DNA from: Aricia agestis
Lineage: Eukaryota; Arthropoda; Insecta; Lepidoptera; Lycaenidae
Reading direction: 5' to 3'
Length of the DNA stretch: 64,000 bases
Assembly (NCBI RefSeq): GCF_905147365.1
Contig: NC_056407.1
Location: forward strand, 18,149,980-18,213,979
Shown: piece after piece, positions 49,060-60,123 of the stretch
Layout of the letters: each line of letters starts with the position of its first letter
Position numbering within the stretch: the stretch's first letter is position 1
The notes under the pieces: model-generated
What the model saw: only the letters and a program-made list of their open reading frames with translations
Told to the model about the DNA's origin: nothing
Databases searched by the model: none
Position numbers and translations under genes: made by a program

Positions 49060-51833
49060 TTAAATGCCGGGGGGAAAGGACACCGAGGGGTCGGCGGTAA
49101 TGGCAATAGGGCTGCCACTCGCCAGGCCCCTGGTGTCACTAGAAGTAAGTGGGCGGCGCAGTTCTCCCTCCTCCGTGGGGATGGTGTCACGGGGGAGCAG
49201 CAGGCGGTCGGGTGGGCGTGCGTGCCAGGGAGCCAGGTCCTCCAGCTCGACCAGGCTCGATGCATCAGCACGTCGGAAGAGGTTGGAGGAGAGCCTAGAG
49301 ATAAATTGCTCTACGCTCTCCATCCTGAGGTCCCGGGCGATGGTGGCGTTGCGAACGTAACGCGGCGCAGCACCCTGTTCTGCTGCCGCTGGAGCAACTC
49401 TCGTCGCGGCGCAGACAGCAGCTGATACCAGGCAGGGGCCGCGTATGTCAGTCGAGATCGCACGTACGTCTTATACAACGCCAACCGCATGTTGGTGGGG
49501 ATCTGGGGGGCAGCAAAGAGGCTGCGGAGGCAGGCCGCGGCGGCACGAGCGCCGGCGACGACTTGGTCACACTGGGCGTTCATACTGAGGCTACGGTCAA
49601 TGGTGACGCCCAGGTACTTGGCCGTCCTGCGCCACGGGATCTCGCAGTCCTCAATTTTGAGGGGCGCTGGTAACCTCAACTTCCTGGAAACGGCGAGCGC
49701 TTGTGACTTACTCGGGTTGACCGAGAGTCGCCACTTGCTCAGCCACTCAGGAAGGAGATCCAGCGTCCTCTGCACCTTGATGGCAGCGTGGTCCAGGGTG
49801 ATCGAGGAGGCAATGAATGCCGTGTCATCGGCGTACAGCGCCGCCATGGTTGCGGGGTGCGCTGGGATGTCTCTCCCGTAAAAGTTGTAGAGTCCGGGGG
49901 AGAGAACCCCTCCCTGGGGGACTCCGGCAGTGATGGGATGCTCTTCTGAGAGGGTTCCATCGACCCTGACTCTGAAGGTCCTGCCCGTCAGGTAGGAGGC
50001 CAGGATTCGGATGACGGACCTGGGCACACCAGCTTCTTTCAGCTTGTAAATAAGCCCGTCGTGCCAGACCGAGTCGAAGGCCTTCTCCATATCGAGGAAG
50101 ACGGTCACGCTGGAGTTCCTCTTGTTGGCAGCGGCGGTGAGGAGATGGATCACGCGAACCAGCTGATGGGTCGTGCTCAGCTGGGAGCGGAATCCAAACT
50201 GTTCCTTCCGAGGAGGAAGATAGGGATCAAGGTATTTGAGAAGAAGGATTTCGAATGTCTTCGAGAGAGTGGACAGGAGGGTGATGGGGCGATAGCCTTC
50301 AGGGCGTCTTAAGTTCTTATGCGGCTTGGGTATCGTTATGACAAGCCCCATCTTCCAGGGCTTGGGAAAGTGGCCGGTCCTGAGAATCCCGTTATAGAGG
50401 CGGGTGAGAGCGGCCACTGTGCGGAAGGGGAGATGCCGGAGGGCGGAGTTGGGTATTCTGTCTGCTCCGGGGGCTTTACGGGGTTTAAGGCGTGAGATTA
50501 CCTTTTTGACTTCTCTTGGTGAAAATGAGAAGTGCGGGATATCGGAAGGGGAGGGAGGGGATAGAAGGAATTGCCTTACCTCCTCGGAAATTGCTGCAGC
50601 GTGGTCCGTCGCCGAGGTGGGCAGGGGGGAGAATTGTCTCTCCAAATGGGAGGCATGGATCTCCGCTCGGTCTTCGGCTCGGTAGCGTGGGTTTCCGTCG
50701 TCATCCAGCAGGGGTCTCGTCGGGGCTGTGGTATGGGTGAGGGAGCGGCATAGCTGGTGCAGGGACTGCCAGTCCTCACCGGCTCGAGTGATGCGCCGGG
50801 ACCAGTCGGCAGCATTCTTCTCGCGCAACTCGGTCTTCACCCGTTCTGTGAGGCGGTTTAACTCCGTTTTTAGCCGAGGGCAACGGGTCGCCTGCCAGCG
50901 CCTGCGCAACTTCTTCTTCTCTATGATGAGGTCGGCGATGTGGCGTGGCAGTGCGTCTCTTTTTCGGCTGTGGCCTGTGGTCGGCTGTGCGGCCGCTTCC
51001 AAGGCCGATGTGATGGAGACGGTGATCTCCTGCGTCAGATTTTCTACATCTTCGGCGGAGACCACCGGAAAATTGGGGGTGGAGTTGTGGAGGTGCTGGG
51101 AGAACACCTCCCAGTCGCGGGCAGGGCGCGGTGGTGGCGGTGGGATAGCCACAGGCGCAGCCCTGATTGTCGCTAATACTGGGAGGTGATCGGAGCCTAG
51201 GGCCTCCTCGAGTACCTCTTGTTCAAGGCCACCCGGGAGGCGATGCGCTATGGCTATGTCCAGCACGTCCGGTGAGTGAGTGGGGCAGTTTGGGTAGTGG
51301 GTTGATACGTAGGTACCCACTACGTTGTACCCTGTGCGCTCGGAGTCGGCCAGCAATCTGTTGCCATCTGAGTTTGAGGTCCGCGAGCCCCAACCGGGGT
51401 GTTTGCAATTCAGATCCCCCGCGATCACAGTCGGCTCTTCTGATAGGAGCCGGTGGATCTCGGAGGTGTCTAGTCGCATCTGCGGAGGCTTGTAGCAGGC
51501 GTAGATGTGTGTGCGTGTGGCGCCGAGCATTACCTCGATGCCGAGCGCATAGAAGGATGCCACTTCGGGGTTGGGGAGAAGTTGATGGAGGAGGCTGCGT
51601 TTGACGAGGACCGCCAGGCCTCGGCTGGCGGCAGCTCCATCCAGGTAGTCCTGTCTATACACGTGGTAGCCGGGTATAGACAGGCGGAGGTGGGGGGTGA
51701 GATGGGTCTCACCGAGGAGGGCAACATCTACTTCATACGACCTAAGGAGGTGTTGAAGGAGTTGCCTCTTCCCATGGATCCCTCGGGCGTTCCAGTGGAC
51801 CACCCTCAATGACTTGGTGGCGGGCTGGTCCAT
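49060..51833 (-). pseudogene. Retrotransposon ORF2: AP-endonuclease plus reverse transcriptase, frameshifted near the 3' end
   Basis: The main frame runs from Met at 51833 to a stop at 49311 (840 aa). The N-terminal endonuclease shows VVHWNARGI, ALLGETHL, AGDLNCKHPGWGS and GSDHLPV. The reverse transcriptase shows RKAPGADRIPN, GFRSQLSTTHQL, VFLDMEKAFDSVWH, AGVPQGGVLSPGLYN, then YADD at about residue 666 and KYLGVTIDRSL. After VLRR, near 49370, the frame leaves the family pattern. The expected continuation (RNATIARDLR, then SVEQFISRLSSNLFRR) is in another frame, ending at 49060. A one-base-class indel there probably inactivated the copy, unless it is a sequencing error. Otherwise no internal stop is seen, so it is fairly young. 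Confidence 0.85.
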
Positions 51834-52297
51834 CGGGAAATTATTGCGGAGATTATGGCAGCTCCAGCAGGAAAGGTTTGCAGGAGAGTGGTAAAGGTGT
51901 CCTCCCCGGCTTGGATCCTAGAGAAGGCGTCCATGGCCAGGGAGAGCAGCTGCTGAATGAGCTGGCAGGTAGTCATCGCGTCGTATTCGGCGCCCATCTG
52001 GCTACGCCCTTGGGCGGGAGTAGGGGCGCCGGGAGTGCGAGACGCAGGAACATTTTCGTCCCTGCCGGAGGTCCTAGCAGCGCGCCCTCGTGAGACCGGG
52101 CGGTGTGCAGGTGCGGTAGTGGTCGCCTGGGCTAAGGGGGCAGCAGGGGCCGCTGGGGCGGCGCCGCTGCCGGCCCTAATTGTGGTGGTGTCCTCTTCGC
52201 GCACCGGGAGGGCGCGAGGGGCGCGCCGGGTGCGCGGGGTGCGCGGGGGGCGTTGCGGCCGCGGAGGGGCCTGAATTCGCGGCCCGCGAGAGCCCAT
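51806..52297 (-). CDS. Retrotransposon ORF1 remnant, 163 aa
   Basis: A Pro/Arg/Ala-rich N-terminal half, then a small helical segment (CQLIQQLLSLAMDAFSRIQ). It overlaps the ORF2 start by 28 nt, as in many Jockey-type elements. There are no CCHC knuckles, and it is far shorter than the usual ORF1 of 400-500 aa. It is probably a 5'-truncated or degenerate ORF1, and its Met may not be a genuine start. Confidence 0.45.
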   Translation of the reverse strand: MGSRGPRIQAPPRPQRPPRTPRTRRAPRALPVREEDTTTIRAGSGAAPAAPAAPLAQATTTAPAHRPVSRGRAARTSGRDENVPASRTPGAPTPAQGRSQMGAEYDAMTTCQLIQQLLSLAMDAFSRIQAGEDTFTTLLQTFPAGAAIISAIISRWTSPPPSH

Positions 52298-52639
52298 ATT
52301 TATACTCGGGCGATGCCAGCGCCGCGAGCCGCGGCGCGGCCAGATTCCCGCGCAGCAATCTTAAAACTTTGTAAATATTTCTTACTCGATTTTTTCTCTT
52401 TCTCAATTTGTGAATATTTTGTATCCCTTTCTGTATGTACTTTTCTAATGTTGTTAGCCAATCAAAATTTTATAAGTTATTTATATAAAATAATCGGAAA
52501 TTCCCATAAAATTCCATACACTTTAACAAGGTGAAAGCTATTATAGCGCCACTTTGACAGTTGCCAACCCCATTGTGAGCTATTCCTATCTCTAGTAGGG
52601 TAAAACCAGAGATAGATCAAATATTGGGAATGGCCGTTA

Positions 52640-54680
52640 GCCCGTCATCGCGTGGCCATTTTGTGCTTATTTTCATACAAGTAGTGTGCGTTTATTTTCT
52701 TGAATATTTCTATTTGTCGATTATTTCGAAGCACATTTGACATAATGATACAGGAAAGAAAGTCAATTAGTTCATGATATCGATTAACTATAGTTCAAGT
52801 AATGAGAATCCGTAAACACACGTAAAAAGCTATGCAATTTTTATAGCCAAATTATTAATTGATGTGACATTTTTAGCACTAATGTCTTACATAGCACGAA
52901 TAAGGGATTAATAAACTTATAAATTATCTTTTTAGCTTACAAAAATACCGATTGAAAAGCCCAAAAAATGTTATTCAAAACTTACGTATTTAATGTTAAA
53001 TCCACGTGTTTGAGGCATTCTTTGACCATTATTATGGTTTATTATTTAGCGGACCCACAAAACTCAATCTAGTATTAAATGTTCACTAAAAACCTTTATT
53101 AACACTTTTATTACATGAAAAATATGCCAACCGACTCCCTTGTTATGTCCTAGTAAGTAGGACATAACATTACACGCTTTTGACGCATATACACACTAGC
53201 TTGCTACATATATTAATCTGTGATCAATACTCTATGACATAAAATTTACAAAACAGATTTTCAATTTGCTTGCCCAAAAAAGCCCATAGTCGATTAAAAT
53301 AATTTATATACAGCAAAGTAGGCCATAATGCTAAGTAGTAGAATGAAAATATGCAATTCATTTTTTTCAAAACCATAACCGAAATCGATAATTTGAAAAA
53401 ATTAATCTGAGGTTCCAGATGACGTTAAAAACTGTGATAAAATCAAACACTCCAGTTATAACAAATCACCTTTTATTTTCTCACTCCCAAATTCTTACAA
53501 CACTCTAGTTAAAGTTATTCAAATTGCACTAATAACTCCCAGTGACAGTTCTACTGTAATGTTCACTCTATGGCTGGTTGTAAACAACTTAACACGTAAA
53601 CAAAATGTTGGACTTTTCTAGAAGGTTCGAGTATGTACTTGCGCACCTCATGCCATCTAGTATTGAGTAGGGGGGATTTATGTTGCCTGTGCTCCCTCGG
53701 TAAGTTTCGCTGGTTTGTCGCTAGATGGCACCACGTGTCCGTATACTATGTACCGTAACAATACATTCATATTATGCATTTAGTAAAAAACGGTTCTTTC
53801 AATATTACAAATAGACACTCCAATTTTATTTAAGTACATATATGTGTATAGATGTATAGATTGGAATCTCGGAATCGGCTCCAACGATTTTCATGAAATT
53901 TAGTATATAGGCCATAGGGGGTTTTGGGGGCGATAAATCGATCTAGCTAGGAATAATTTTTAGAAAATTAATTTTATTCGTGTTTTATGATTTTTAACCG
54001 ACTTCCAAAAAACGAGGAGGTTATATATTCGGCTGTGGATATTTTTTTATTTTTATTTTTGTATGTTCTACCACTACTCCGCCGTTTGTGAACCGATTTT
54101 CAAAATTTTTATTTTGTTATATTAGGTTTCACTCCAATTTGGTCCCATTTTCACAAAAGTGGTGATATGATGATGAGATCCATGAGTAATCGAGGGAACT
54201 TCTCAAAATTTATATGGAAACATATGGTGATTTTGGTTTTATGAGAAGCATCCTGAGCATATGCTACCAAAACGCAAGATTTTGCACCAAGGTATACTAT
54301 GGTTCCGAAGATACTAAGAGAACTCCGGATACCTTATAGATACAAGTTTGGGGGTTTAGGCGTTGTTTTAAGAACTGAAAGCATATGCTACTATGCAAAT
54401 TACATTCATCATCATCATCATCATCATCATCACTACCATGTCAGGGTCACCAATGTCACAACTCACATGGTTGTATAATATAGATTCAATATTCACACAA
54501 TACCATAAAATATCATCAGTCATCACGTTATGTCCTTATTTATTTGGTACATTTCAAAGCGTTTTTAATACAAAAAAAAAACACGTTCAAGTACCACAAA
54601 ATTTAACATAAGTAACAAATTCATCCTTTACTCCAGAGCGTAAGGCACAAATTTGGGTTGGACTGAAGGAAACGGAGCCC
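52640..54680. other. AT-rich intergenic DNA
   Basis: No gene recognised. It contains GCCATCTAG..CTAGATGGC inverted motifs (53650-53728), a CGATAAATCGATCTAGCTAG fragment (53929) related to 42560, and an ACCGACTTCC-type repeat (53998-54400) ending in a (CAT)n tract. Confidence 0.4.
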
Positions 54681-54699
54681 TATGGTAAAAAGACTTAAA

Positions 54700-55045
54700 A
54701 AAATTTTCGTCAAAATTTTAACCTCTTATAACCACCCTTTTTGAATATACCAATCGATAGGGGGTGCCAAGGGGAGCAAAAAAGCTCAGATAAACTTTTC
54801 TCAAAAATCAACCCCTGTCGAAAGACAGGCCGAAACGTGATCCTCGTTAGTAGTTTAGTACGGAGAAAATACTTTAAAAAATTTTGACGACAAAAATACT
54901 ACCCCCTATGACCACCCCTTTTTAATATACCAATCGATAGGGGGCGCCAAGGGAAGCAAAAAAGCTCAGATAAACTTTTCTCAAAAATCAACCCCTGTCG
55001 AATGACAAGCTGAAATGTGACCCTTGATGGTATGGTGAAAATCCT
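54700..55045 (+). repeat. Tandem duplication, about 180-bp period
   Basis: ATATACCAATCGATAGGGGG..CTCAGATAAACTTTTCTCAA occurs at 54754-54832 and again at 54934-55012 with a few differences. Confidence 0.75.
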
Positions 55046-55541
55046 TAGAAAAATTTGGCTAAGGTTTAGGAACCTATGTCAATTAAATGTTGGTGACGTG
55101 GGTTTAGGAGGATTGTTTTGGGTGAGAAAAATTCCTACTTACGAACCTTACTACTATACACCTACTATACTATACTTACCTACTTGGAAACGTCCACCGC
55201 CAGTAAACTCTCCGTTTAGAAGAAATTTGCATTTGAGATTTTCGTAATCTTCAGATAAGATCATCTGTTTTCTGATGTTTACGAAGTATTTTTAAGGCAT
55301 CTCAAGGCTGTGATGAGTGGGTCTTAACTACTCAGCCATGGATACCGAAGGGGGGGCTCGGGGGGCGCCGCCAAAACAAAAACAAACACAATCCAGAAAG
55401 TCCAAAAGTAGGTTAGGTTAGGTTGGACCTTAGACCACAACACCCAGAAATAGGAGCCCGTAGGACCGCGTAGCGGGGCTCCGTCGACTTGCTTTTGTAG
55501 TAGTTTGTCAAATAATGGGGTAGGTTTGTAAACATTTACCA

Positions 55542-55873
55542 AGTTTTTTTTTAATGAAATAAGGGGGCAAACGAGCAAACGGGTCACCTGATGGGAAGCA
55601 ACTTCCGTCGCCCATGGACACTCGCAGCATCAGAAGAGCTGCAAGTGCGTTGCCGGCCTTTTAAGATGGAATAGGGTAATAGGGGAGGGTAGGGAAGGGA
55701 TGGGAATAGGGGAGGGTAGGGAAGGGAATAGGGTAGGGGATTGGGCCTCCGGTAAACTCACTCACTCGGCGAAACACAGCGCAAGCGCTGTTTCACGCCG
55801 GTTTTCTGTGAGAACGTGGTATTTCTCCGGTAGAGCCGGCCCATTCGTGCCGAAGCATGGCTCTCCCACGTAT
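55542..55873 (-). repeat. Interspersed oligo(A)-tailed repeat, copy C
   Basis: Same family, with an expanded GGGAAGGGAATAGGGGAGGG array (55675-55740). Confidence 0.7.
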
Positions 55874-56329
55874 AAATAAGATTAAGATAATATTAAGGGG
55901 TTGAAGTATTTTCGCCATACTAACGAGGGTCACATTTCGGCTTTTTTTTACTGTAAATGTAGCTTTGTAGTGTGAAGCGAATATTATTATCTTAATATAT
56001 ATATTTCTTGTGTGCGTGTGTATGTGACTGAACTCCTCCTAAACGACTGGACCAATTTTGATGAAATTTTTTGTGTGTGTTCGTGGAGATTCGAGAATGG
56101 TTTAGATTTACAGTTTGGTCTACTGGAAAATGTTTTTTCAATTAATTTCTTATTTATAAGGAGTTGTTGATTTTGGAATGTTTTACATTAGATCCGGCGG
56201 ACGGCGCTATCATCGCATTCAATATTATTCTATTTCAATTTTAGTTTGTCCTGACAGATGGTGCTACGATTAATTTGAAAAAAAAAATTTGTTATTCAAT
56301 TCATGTGCTGATTAAAATATTAAATAATT

Positions 56330-57127
56330 AACACATAGGCTACAATTTTAACCGACTTTCAAAATGGGGGAGGTGTTATGTTCGTTTTCTTATATTCAAC
56401 GATTACTCCGCCGTTTGTTAACCGATTTTCAAAATTTTTCTTTTGGTATATAGGGTATCATCCCAATTTGGTATTATATTTAGAAAAGTGGTGATCTGAT
56501 GAAGGATCCATAAGTAATCGAGGGAACTCCTCAAAACTTATAGGGAAACATATGGTGACTTCGGTTTCGTGAGAAGTATTCTAAGCATATGCTACCAACA
56601 AGTAAGATTTTGCACCGAGATATACCTGGTATACCGTGGTTCGGAAGGTGCTGAGAGAATTCCTGATTCTTTATAGATACAAGTTTGGGAGTTTCGGCGT
56701 TGTTTTAAGAACAGAAAGCATATGCTACTATGCAAATTACATTCTTCATCATCATCATCATCATCACTACCATATTATACCATTTCATAGTCTTTTAGAT
56801 CGAGACTCGAGTTTGTCAAGCGATAATTAAAAAAATCTATATCTAACTAATATTATTAACCTGAAGAGTATGTTTGCTTGAACGCGTCAATCTCAGAAAC
56901 TACAGGTCCGATTTAAAAACTTATCTCAGTGTTAGATAGATCATTTATCGAGTAAGACTCATCATTTATCGAGAAGGTTATATTATATTATTACTCTAAG
57001 ACTAATACGACAGAAGAAACTCAGGAAAATGTGGGAAAAACGGGGGAAATATTTTTTATGGGAAAATGTACCTACGGATTCTGTAAAATTTCTAATTTAC
57101 GCGGGCGAAGCCGCGCGGGACATCTAG
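56330..57127 (+). mobile_element. Second copy of the composite Helitron-like element
   Basis: AACACATAGGCTACAATTTT, the ACCGACTTTC segment, the CAT/ATC repeat and the CGCGG-GCGAAG-CCGCG hairpin with CATCTAG before T appear in the same order and with the same junctions as at 36526-37421. Confidence 0.65.
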
Positions 57128-57639
57128 TTAGACTTATAAAATTTATGTAGCGGCTCTTTGAAAGTATGGGAAAATGTACAAACTCGATATTTGGCTATCA
57201 CGGACGTAAAAAAAATACGGACGTAACCTTCTCTAATCATGAGTGAAGCTTAGTTATGGCCGCCCGTGTAGGACGTGTGCGTGATATGAGGGTTGCCATA
57301 TAAATCATATATTTCCCTACTTTTTAAATTTTGTAAACTCAGACAAGTTAAATGTATTCTTTATACTTAAACATATTTTTATGTTTTTTTCGCTTCAGAA
57401 ATGTAAGCGGTTGTAAATAATGGCTTGTTAAATCAGTTAACGGCCTGTTAGAGCTATCGAGAGTTCTACCATGCGCTAACGTCAAATCAAATCACCTAAC
57501 ATGGTGTTAAATTTATTCCTGGTCTAGAGGTCCATTCAATATTTTCATTCCTATTAGGTCTCAATGACGCTCGGGTGACTACACCAATAGCACCTTCCCT
57601 CCCCTACTACTGAAGGAAATCTAAGACAACAATTTTATC

Positions 57640-57911
57640 TATGGACGCTTCACACCACTGACCACGTCAGTCTGACCCCGTGCTAAGTACCTGAAGGACT
57701 TGTGTTACGGGTACCAGACAACGGAAATATATTTAATACTGTTATACTATACATATATTTAAGATTTTTATTATATGATACACATAATTATTTAATACAC
57801 ACCCATGACCCAGGAACTTTGAAAACTTTTTGTTCCGTCGGCAGGATTCGAACCCGCGACCCCCGGCTTGAGCTACCGACAGCCCACCCACTGAGCCACA
57901 GAGGTCGTCAA
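57640..57911 (-). mobile_element. tRNA-derived SINE, minus-strand copy
   Basis: Read on the minus strand it opens GACGACCTCTGTGGCTCAGT (pol III box A region) and has GGGTTCGAATCC (box B), then GGAACAAAAAGTTTTCAAAG and an A/T-rich tail. It is the mirror image of the copy at 57988-58252. It is not a functional tRNA: there is no acceptor-stem closure. Confidence 0.8.
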
Positions 57912-57987
57912 ACAACAATTATTATATCCACTTTTGTAAATTAAGAAATTAATAGGGGTGTAGACTATTTTTAGGAAATATATTTTT

Positions 57988-58252
57988 GACGACCTCTGTG
58001 GCTCAGTGGTTGAGGGCTTGGTCAGCGCTCAAGCAGGGGGTCGTGGGTTCGAATCCCACCGACGGAACAAAAAGTTTTTCAATGTTCCTGGGTAATGGAT
58101 GTTTATTAAATATGTGTATCATATAAAAAAAAACTTAAATATATGTATAGTATAAAAAATATTAAATATATTTCCGTTGTCTGGTACCTGTAACACAAGT
58201 CCTTTAGGTACTTAGCACGGGGCCAGACTGACGTGGTGTGAAGCGTCCATAG
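57988..58252 (+). mobile_element. tRNA-derived SINE, plus-strand copy
   Basis: GTGGCTCAGTGG (box A) and GGGTTCGAATCC (box B) are spaced as in pol III promoters, followed by the tRNA-unrelated tail ending AAGCGTCCATAG. Together with the preceding minus-strand copy it makes an inverted repeat of about 270-bp arms with a 76-bp spacer. Confidence 0.8.
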
Positions 58253-58301
58253 ATATTATATTATTATATATTATTATATTATATTTATTTTACAGATGTA
58301 C

Positions 58302-58462
58302 CATCAAGGAAGTTGATTCCTATGCAATTGACAGACCAACGTTATTTGGTCGAATACTTATGTCAATTCAATGTTAATTGTGATCTGTCAGCTGGGTTTG
58401 ACGTAACGCAACCAAACTACTTATGTCCCCGATTTGCATAGGAATCAACTTCTCTGATAGTA
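58302..58462. mobile_element. MITE, CATCAAGGAAGTTGATTCCT family, copy 2
   Basis: AGGAAGTTGATTCCTATGCA at the left and TTGCATAGGAATCAACTTCT at the right are inverted repeats. It contains ATTTGGTCGAATACTTATGT. Nested in the TTGGCTAT-flanked element. Confidence 0.65.
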
Positions 58463-59142
58463 CATAAGTATTTTGTTACACCTAAAAATATGTATAAAAA
58501 ATAAATACACTCTTATTTCAATTAAAAAAATCACTTAGTAAATATAAAAAATATTATAAAGTTATTAAGTAAAATATGTCCATTTTCGGTAATTCTATAA
58601 TACAAACTTTCAAAAAAAAACAATAATTTGTATTAGATTTCGTTTACTGTCTACACCCCTATTATTGTATTCCTGCCTAATTACTGGTCAATAGTATGCT
58701 AAATACTTACATGACACTAATAAAAGACAATAAAATTAATTATTTGATTATTTAAAAATAATTTAAAATTTTCCCCGGTTTGGGGAAAATTTCCCCACTT
58801 TGTTATGGACATTACTGACCTGTTGAAGTTGAATTAATATTTACATTATTTTATCAAAATACTTTAAAAATATGTTATCTTACCTATGAAAGGTTATTCC
58901 TTGATGTTTTTTGTGTAAGGTTGTATTGTTCTTGCACCATTTTACAACACAAGATGGCATATTTATTTTTATTTATGAATGACAAAGACGTGTCACCGCG
59001 ATGCAGTCTAATTGCGTAATGGCGGTACGATCGGCTTATTACAGTGCGAGTGTGTGTGCAAGATGTGTACGTATGATCGCCTGGGCTTCATTCATTTCTT
59101 AATGGCGATCCGTCCGTATTTTTTTACGTCCGTGTTGGCTAT

Positions 59143-60123
59143 CTGATTGGTAAGTCTGCCGACCCCTGGCCTAGCGGCTAGCACGTGTTTACTGTTCACT
59201 TCGATTTTTTAAATGTATTGTTTAAAATTATCTACCTGATATTTGTGAGCACGTGTGACTCTTAACAAATTGTAATAAGAATTAAGATACGTAGAATATT
59301 AAATATACGCGATTGTTTACTAGGTAAGTAAAAAGAGTGAAATTATTATTTTTAACAAAAAAATTAAACCGACTTCCAAGGTAAAAACAATAATAACATC
59401 CTTATAATATGAACTAAAAAGTATTAAATAATTTTTCCTATCTAATAGTGCCTTTTCCGAATTCGGCTAAACCTCAACTATTTCTGTACTCAATCTTCAT
59501 AATTTTGAAGTCGGTGCCAGTTCCAAAAGTTTCAAATATTCTGTCAGAGAACTAAAGATTCAGGCTATCTGGTACCGACTTCAAAACTGATGAAGATTGA
59601 GAACAGAAATACTTGAGGTTTAGCCGAATTCGGAAAAGGCACTATAAGATAGGAAAAATTATTTAATACTTTTTAGTTCATATTATAAGGATGTTATTAT
59701 TGTTTTTACCTTGGAAGTCGGTTTAATTTTTTTGTTAAAAATAATATCGAATACCGAGCGAAGCTCGGTCAAATAGCTAGATAGAAAAAAAACTAAGCAA
59801 GTTTTTTGTGTTAAAATACATTGTACTTTATGATCTACCGATATCTACTTCTGCGACACACACAGATTCATGCTAAAAACCCAACAGTCACCTTTCTTGA
59901 ATAACTAATAATCTACGGCAAATCAGTGGGGGGTCCAAGCTTATTATCGTTTTAATCGCTCACATACCTCACATAGATAAAGATATTTAAATGTTTTCGA
60001 AGGAATACAGGATAACAATCGTAAACACATTAGTGTAGCGAACGAGGAGCGAGGCGGCCGTATCGCTATTTATCATTTTATATACTTAATTAAATCAACA
60101 TTTGATTAACGCGTCCGAGTAAA
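59143..60123. other. Upstream region of LKR/SDH
   Basis: Holds the 59332-59752 foldback. 59760-60123 is the likely promoter/5' UTR. GTGTAGCGAACGAGGAGCGA (60032) is a GC-rich patch near the start codon. No TATA or Inr is confidently placed. Confidence 0.35.
59332..59752. repeat. Foldback repeat with about 190-bp arms
   Basis: AAATTATTATTTTTAACAAA, ACCGACTTCCAAGG and AACCTCAACTATTTCTGT on the left are all mirrored on the right, ending TTGTTAAAAATAATA. A small ACCGAGCGAAGCTCGGT hairpin follows at 59754. Confidence 0.75.

Larger units (their letters stand above)
48670..52350 (-). mobile_element. Jockey-like non-LTR retrotransposon, probably 5'-truncated
   Basis: A GC-rich block, sharply different from the AT-rich DNA around it, encodes on the minus strand a short ORF1 remnant (51806-52297) and an endonuclease/reverse-transcriptase ORF2 (49060-51833, with a frameshift). 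ORF1 is too short and lacks zinc knuckles, which suggests 5' truncation. The outer limits are estimated from base composition only. I could not find a clear poly(A) end or a target-site duplication. The element sits inside the larger TTA-flanked element 45656-52636. Confidence 0.8.
45656..52636. mobile_element. TTA-flanked 7-kb composite with about 62-bp terminal inverted repeats (PIF/Harbinger-like shell)
   Basis: The left end CGGCCATTCCCAATATTTGA (45656 on) is repeated as its reverse complement at the right end (to 52636), with only about two mismatches over roughly 62 bp. Both ends are flanked by TTA (45653-45655 and 52637-52639). A 3-bp TTA duplication is the hallmark of PIF/Harbinger elements. 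Removing the palindrome (45729-46995) and the Jockey insert leaves about 2 kb of its own sequence (47.0-48.7 and 52.35-52.6 kb), in which I recognise no DDE transposase. Confidence 0.75.
57199..59134. mobile_element. 1.94-kb DNA element with perfect 8-bp target duplication TTGGCTAT
   Basis: Termini CACGGACGTAAAAAAAATAC and the complement of CACGGACGTAAAAAAATACG form inverted repeats of about 24 bp. TTGGCTAT flanks both ends (57191-57198 and 59135-59142). This is consistent with hAT or P-type integration. The interior holds two head-to-head SINEs and an internal MITE and no transposase, so it is non-autonomous and has been a target for later insertions. Confidence 0.8.

Noticed and set aside
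49060..52300. Many plus-strand ORFs across the retrotransposon
   Set aside because: Shadows of the GC-rich minus-strand ORF2/ORF1; the motifs are only on the minus strand.
57830..58080. Genuine tRNA genes
   Set aside because: Box A and B are present but there is no acceptor-stem pairing, and both are embedded in a shared SINE body and tail.
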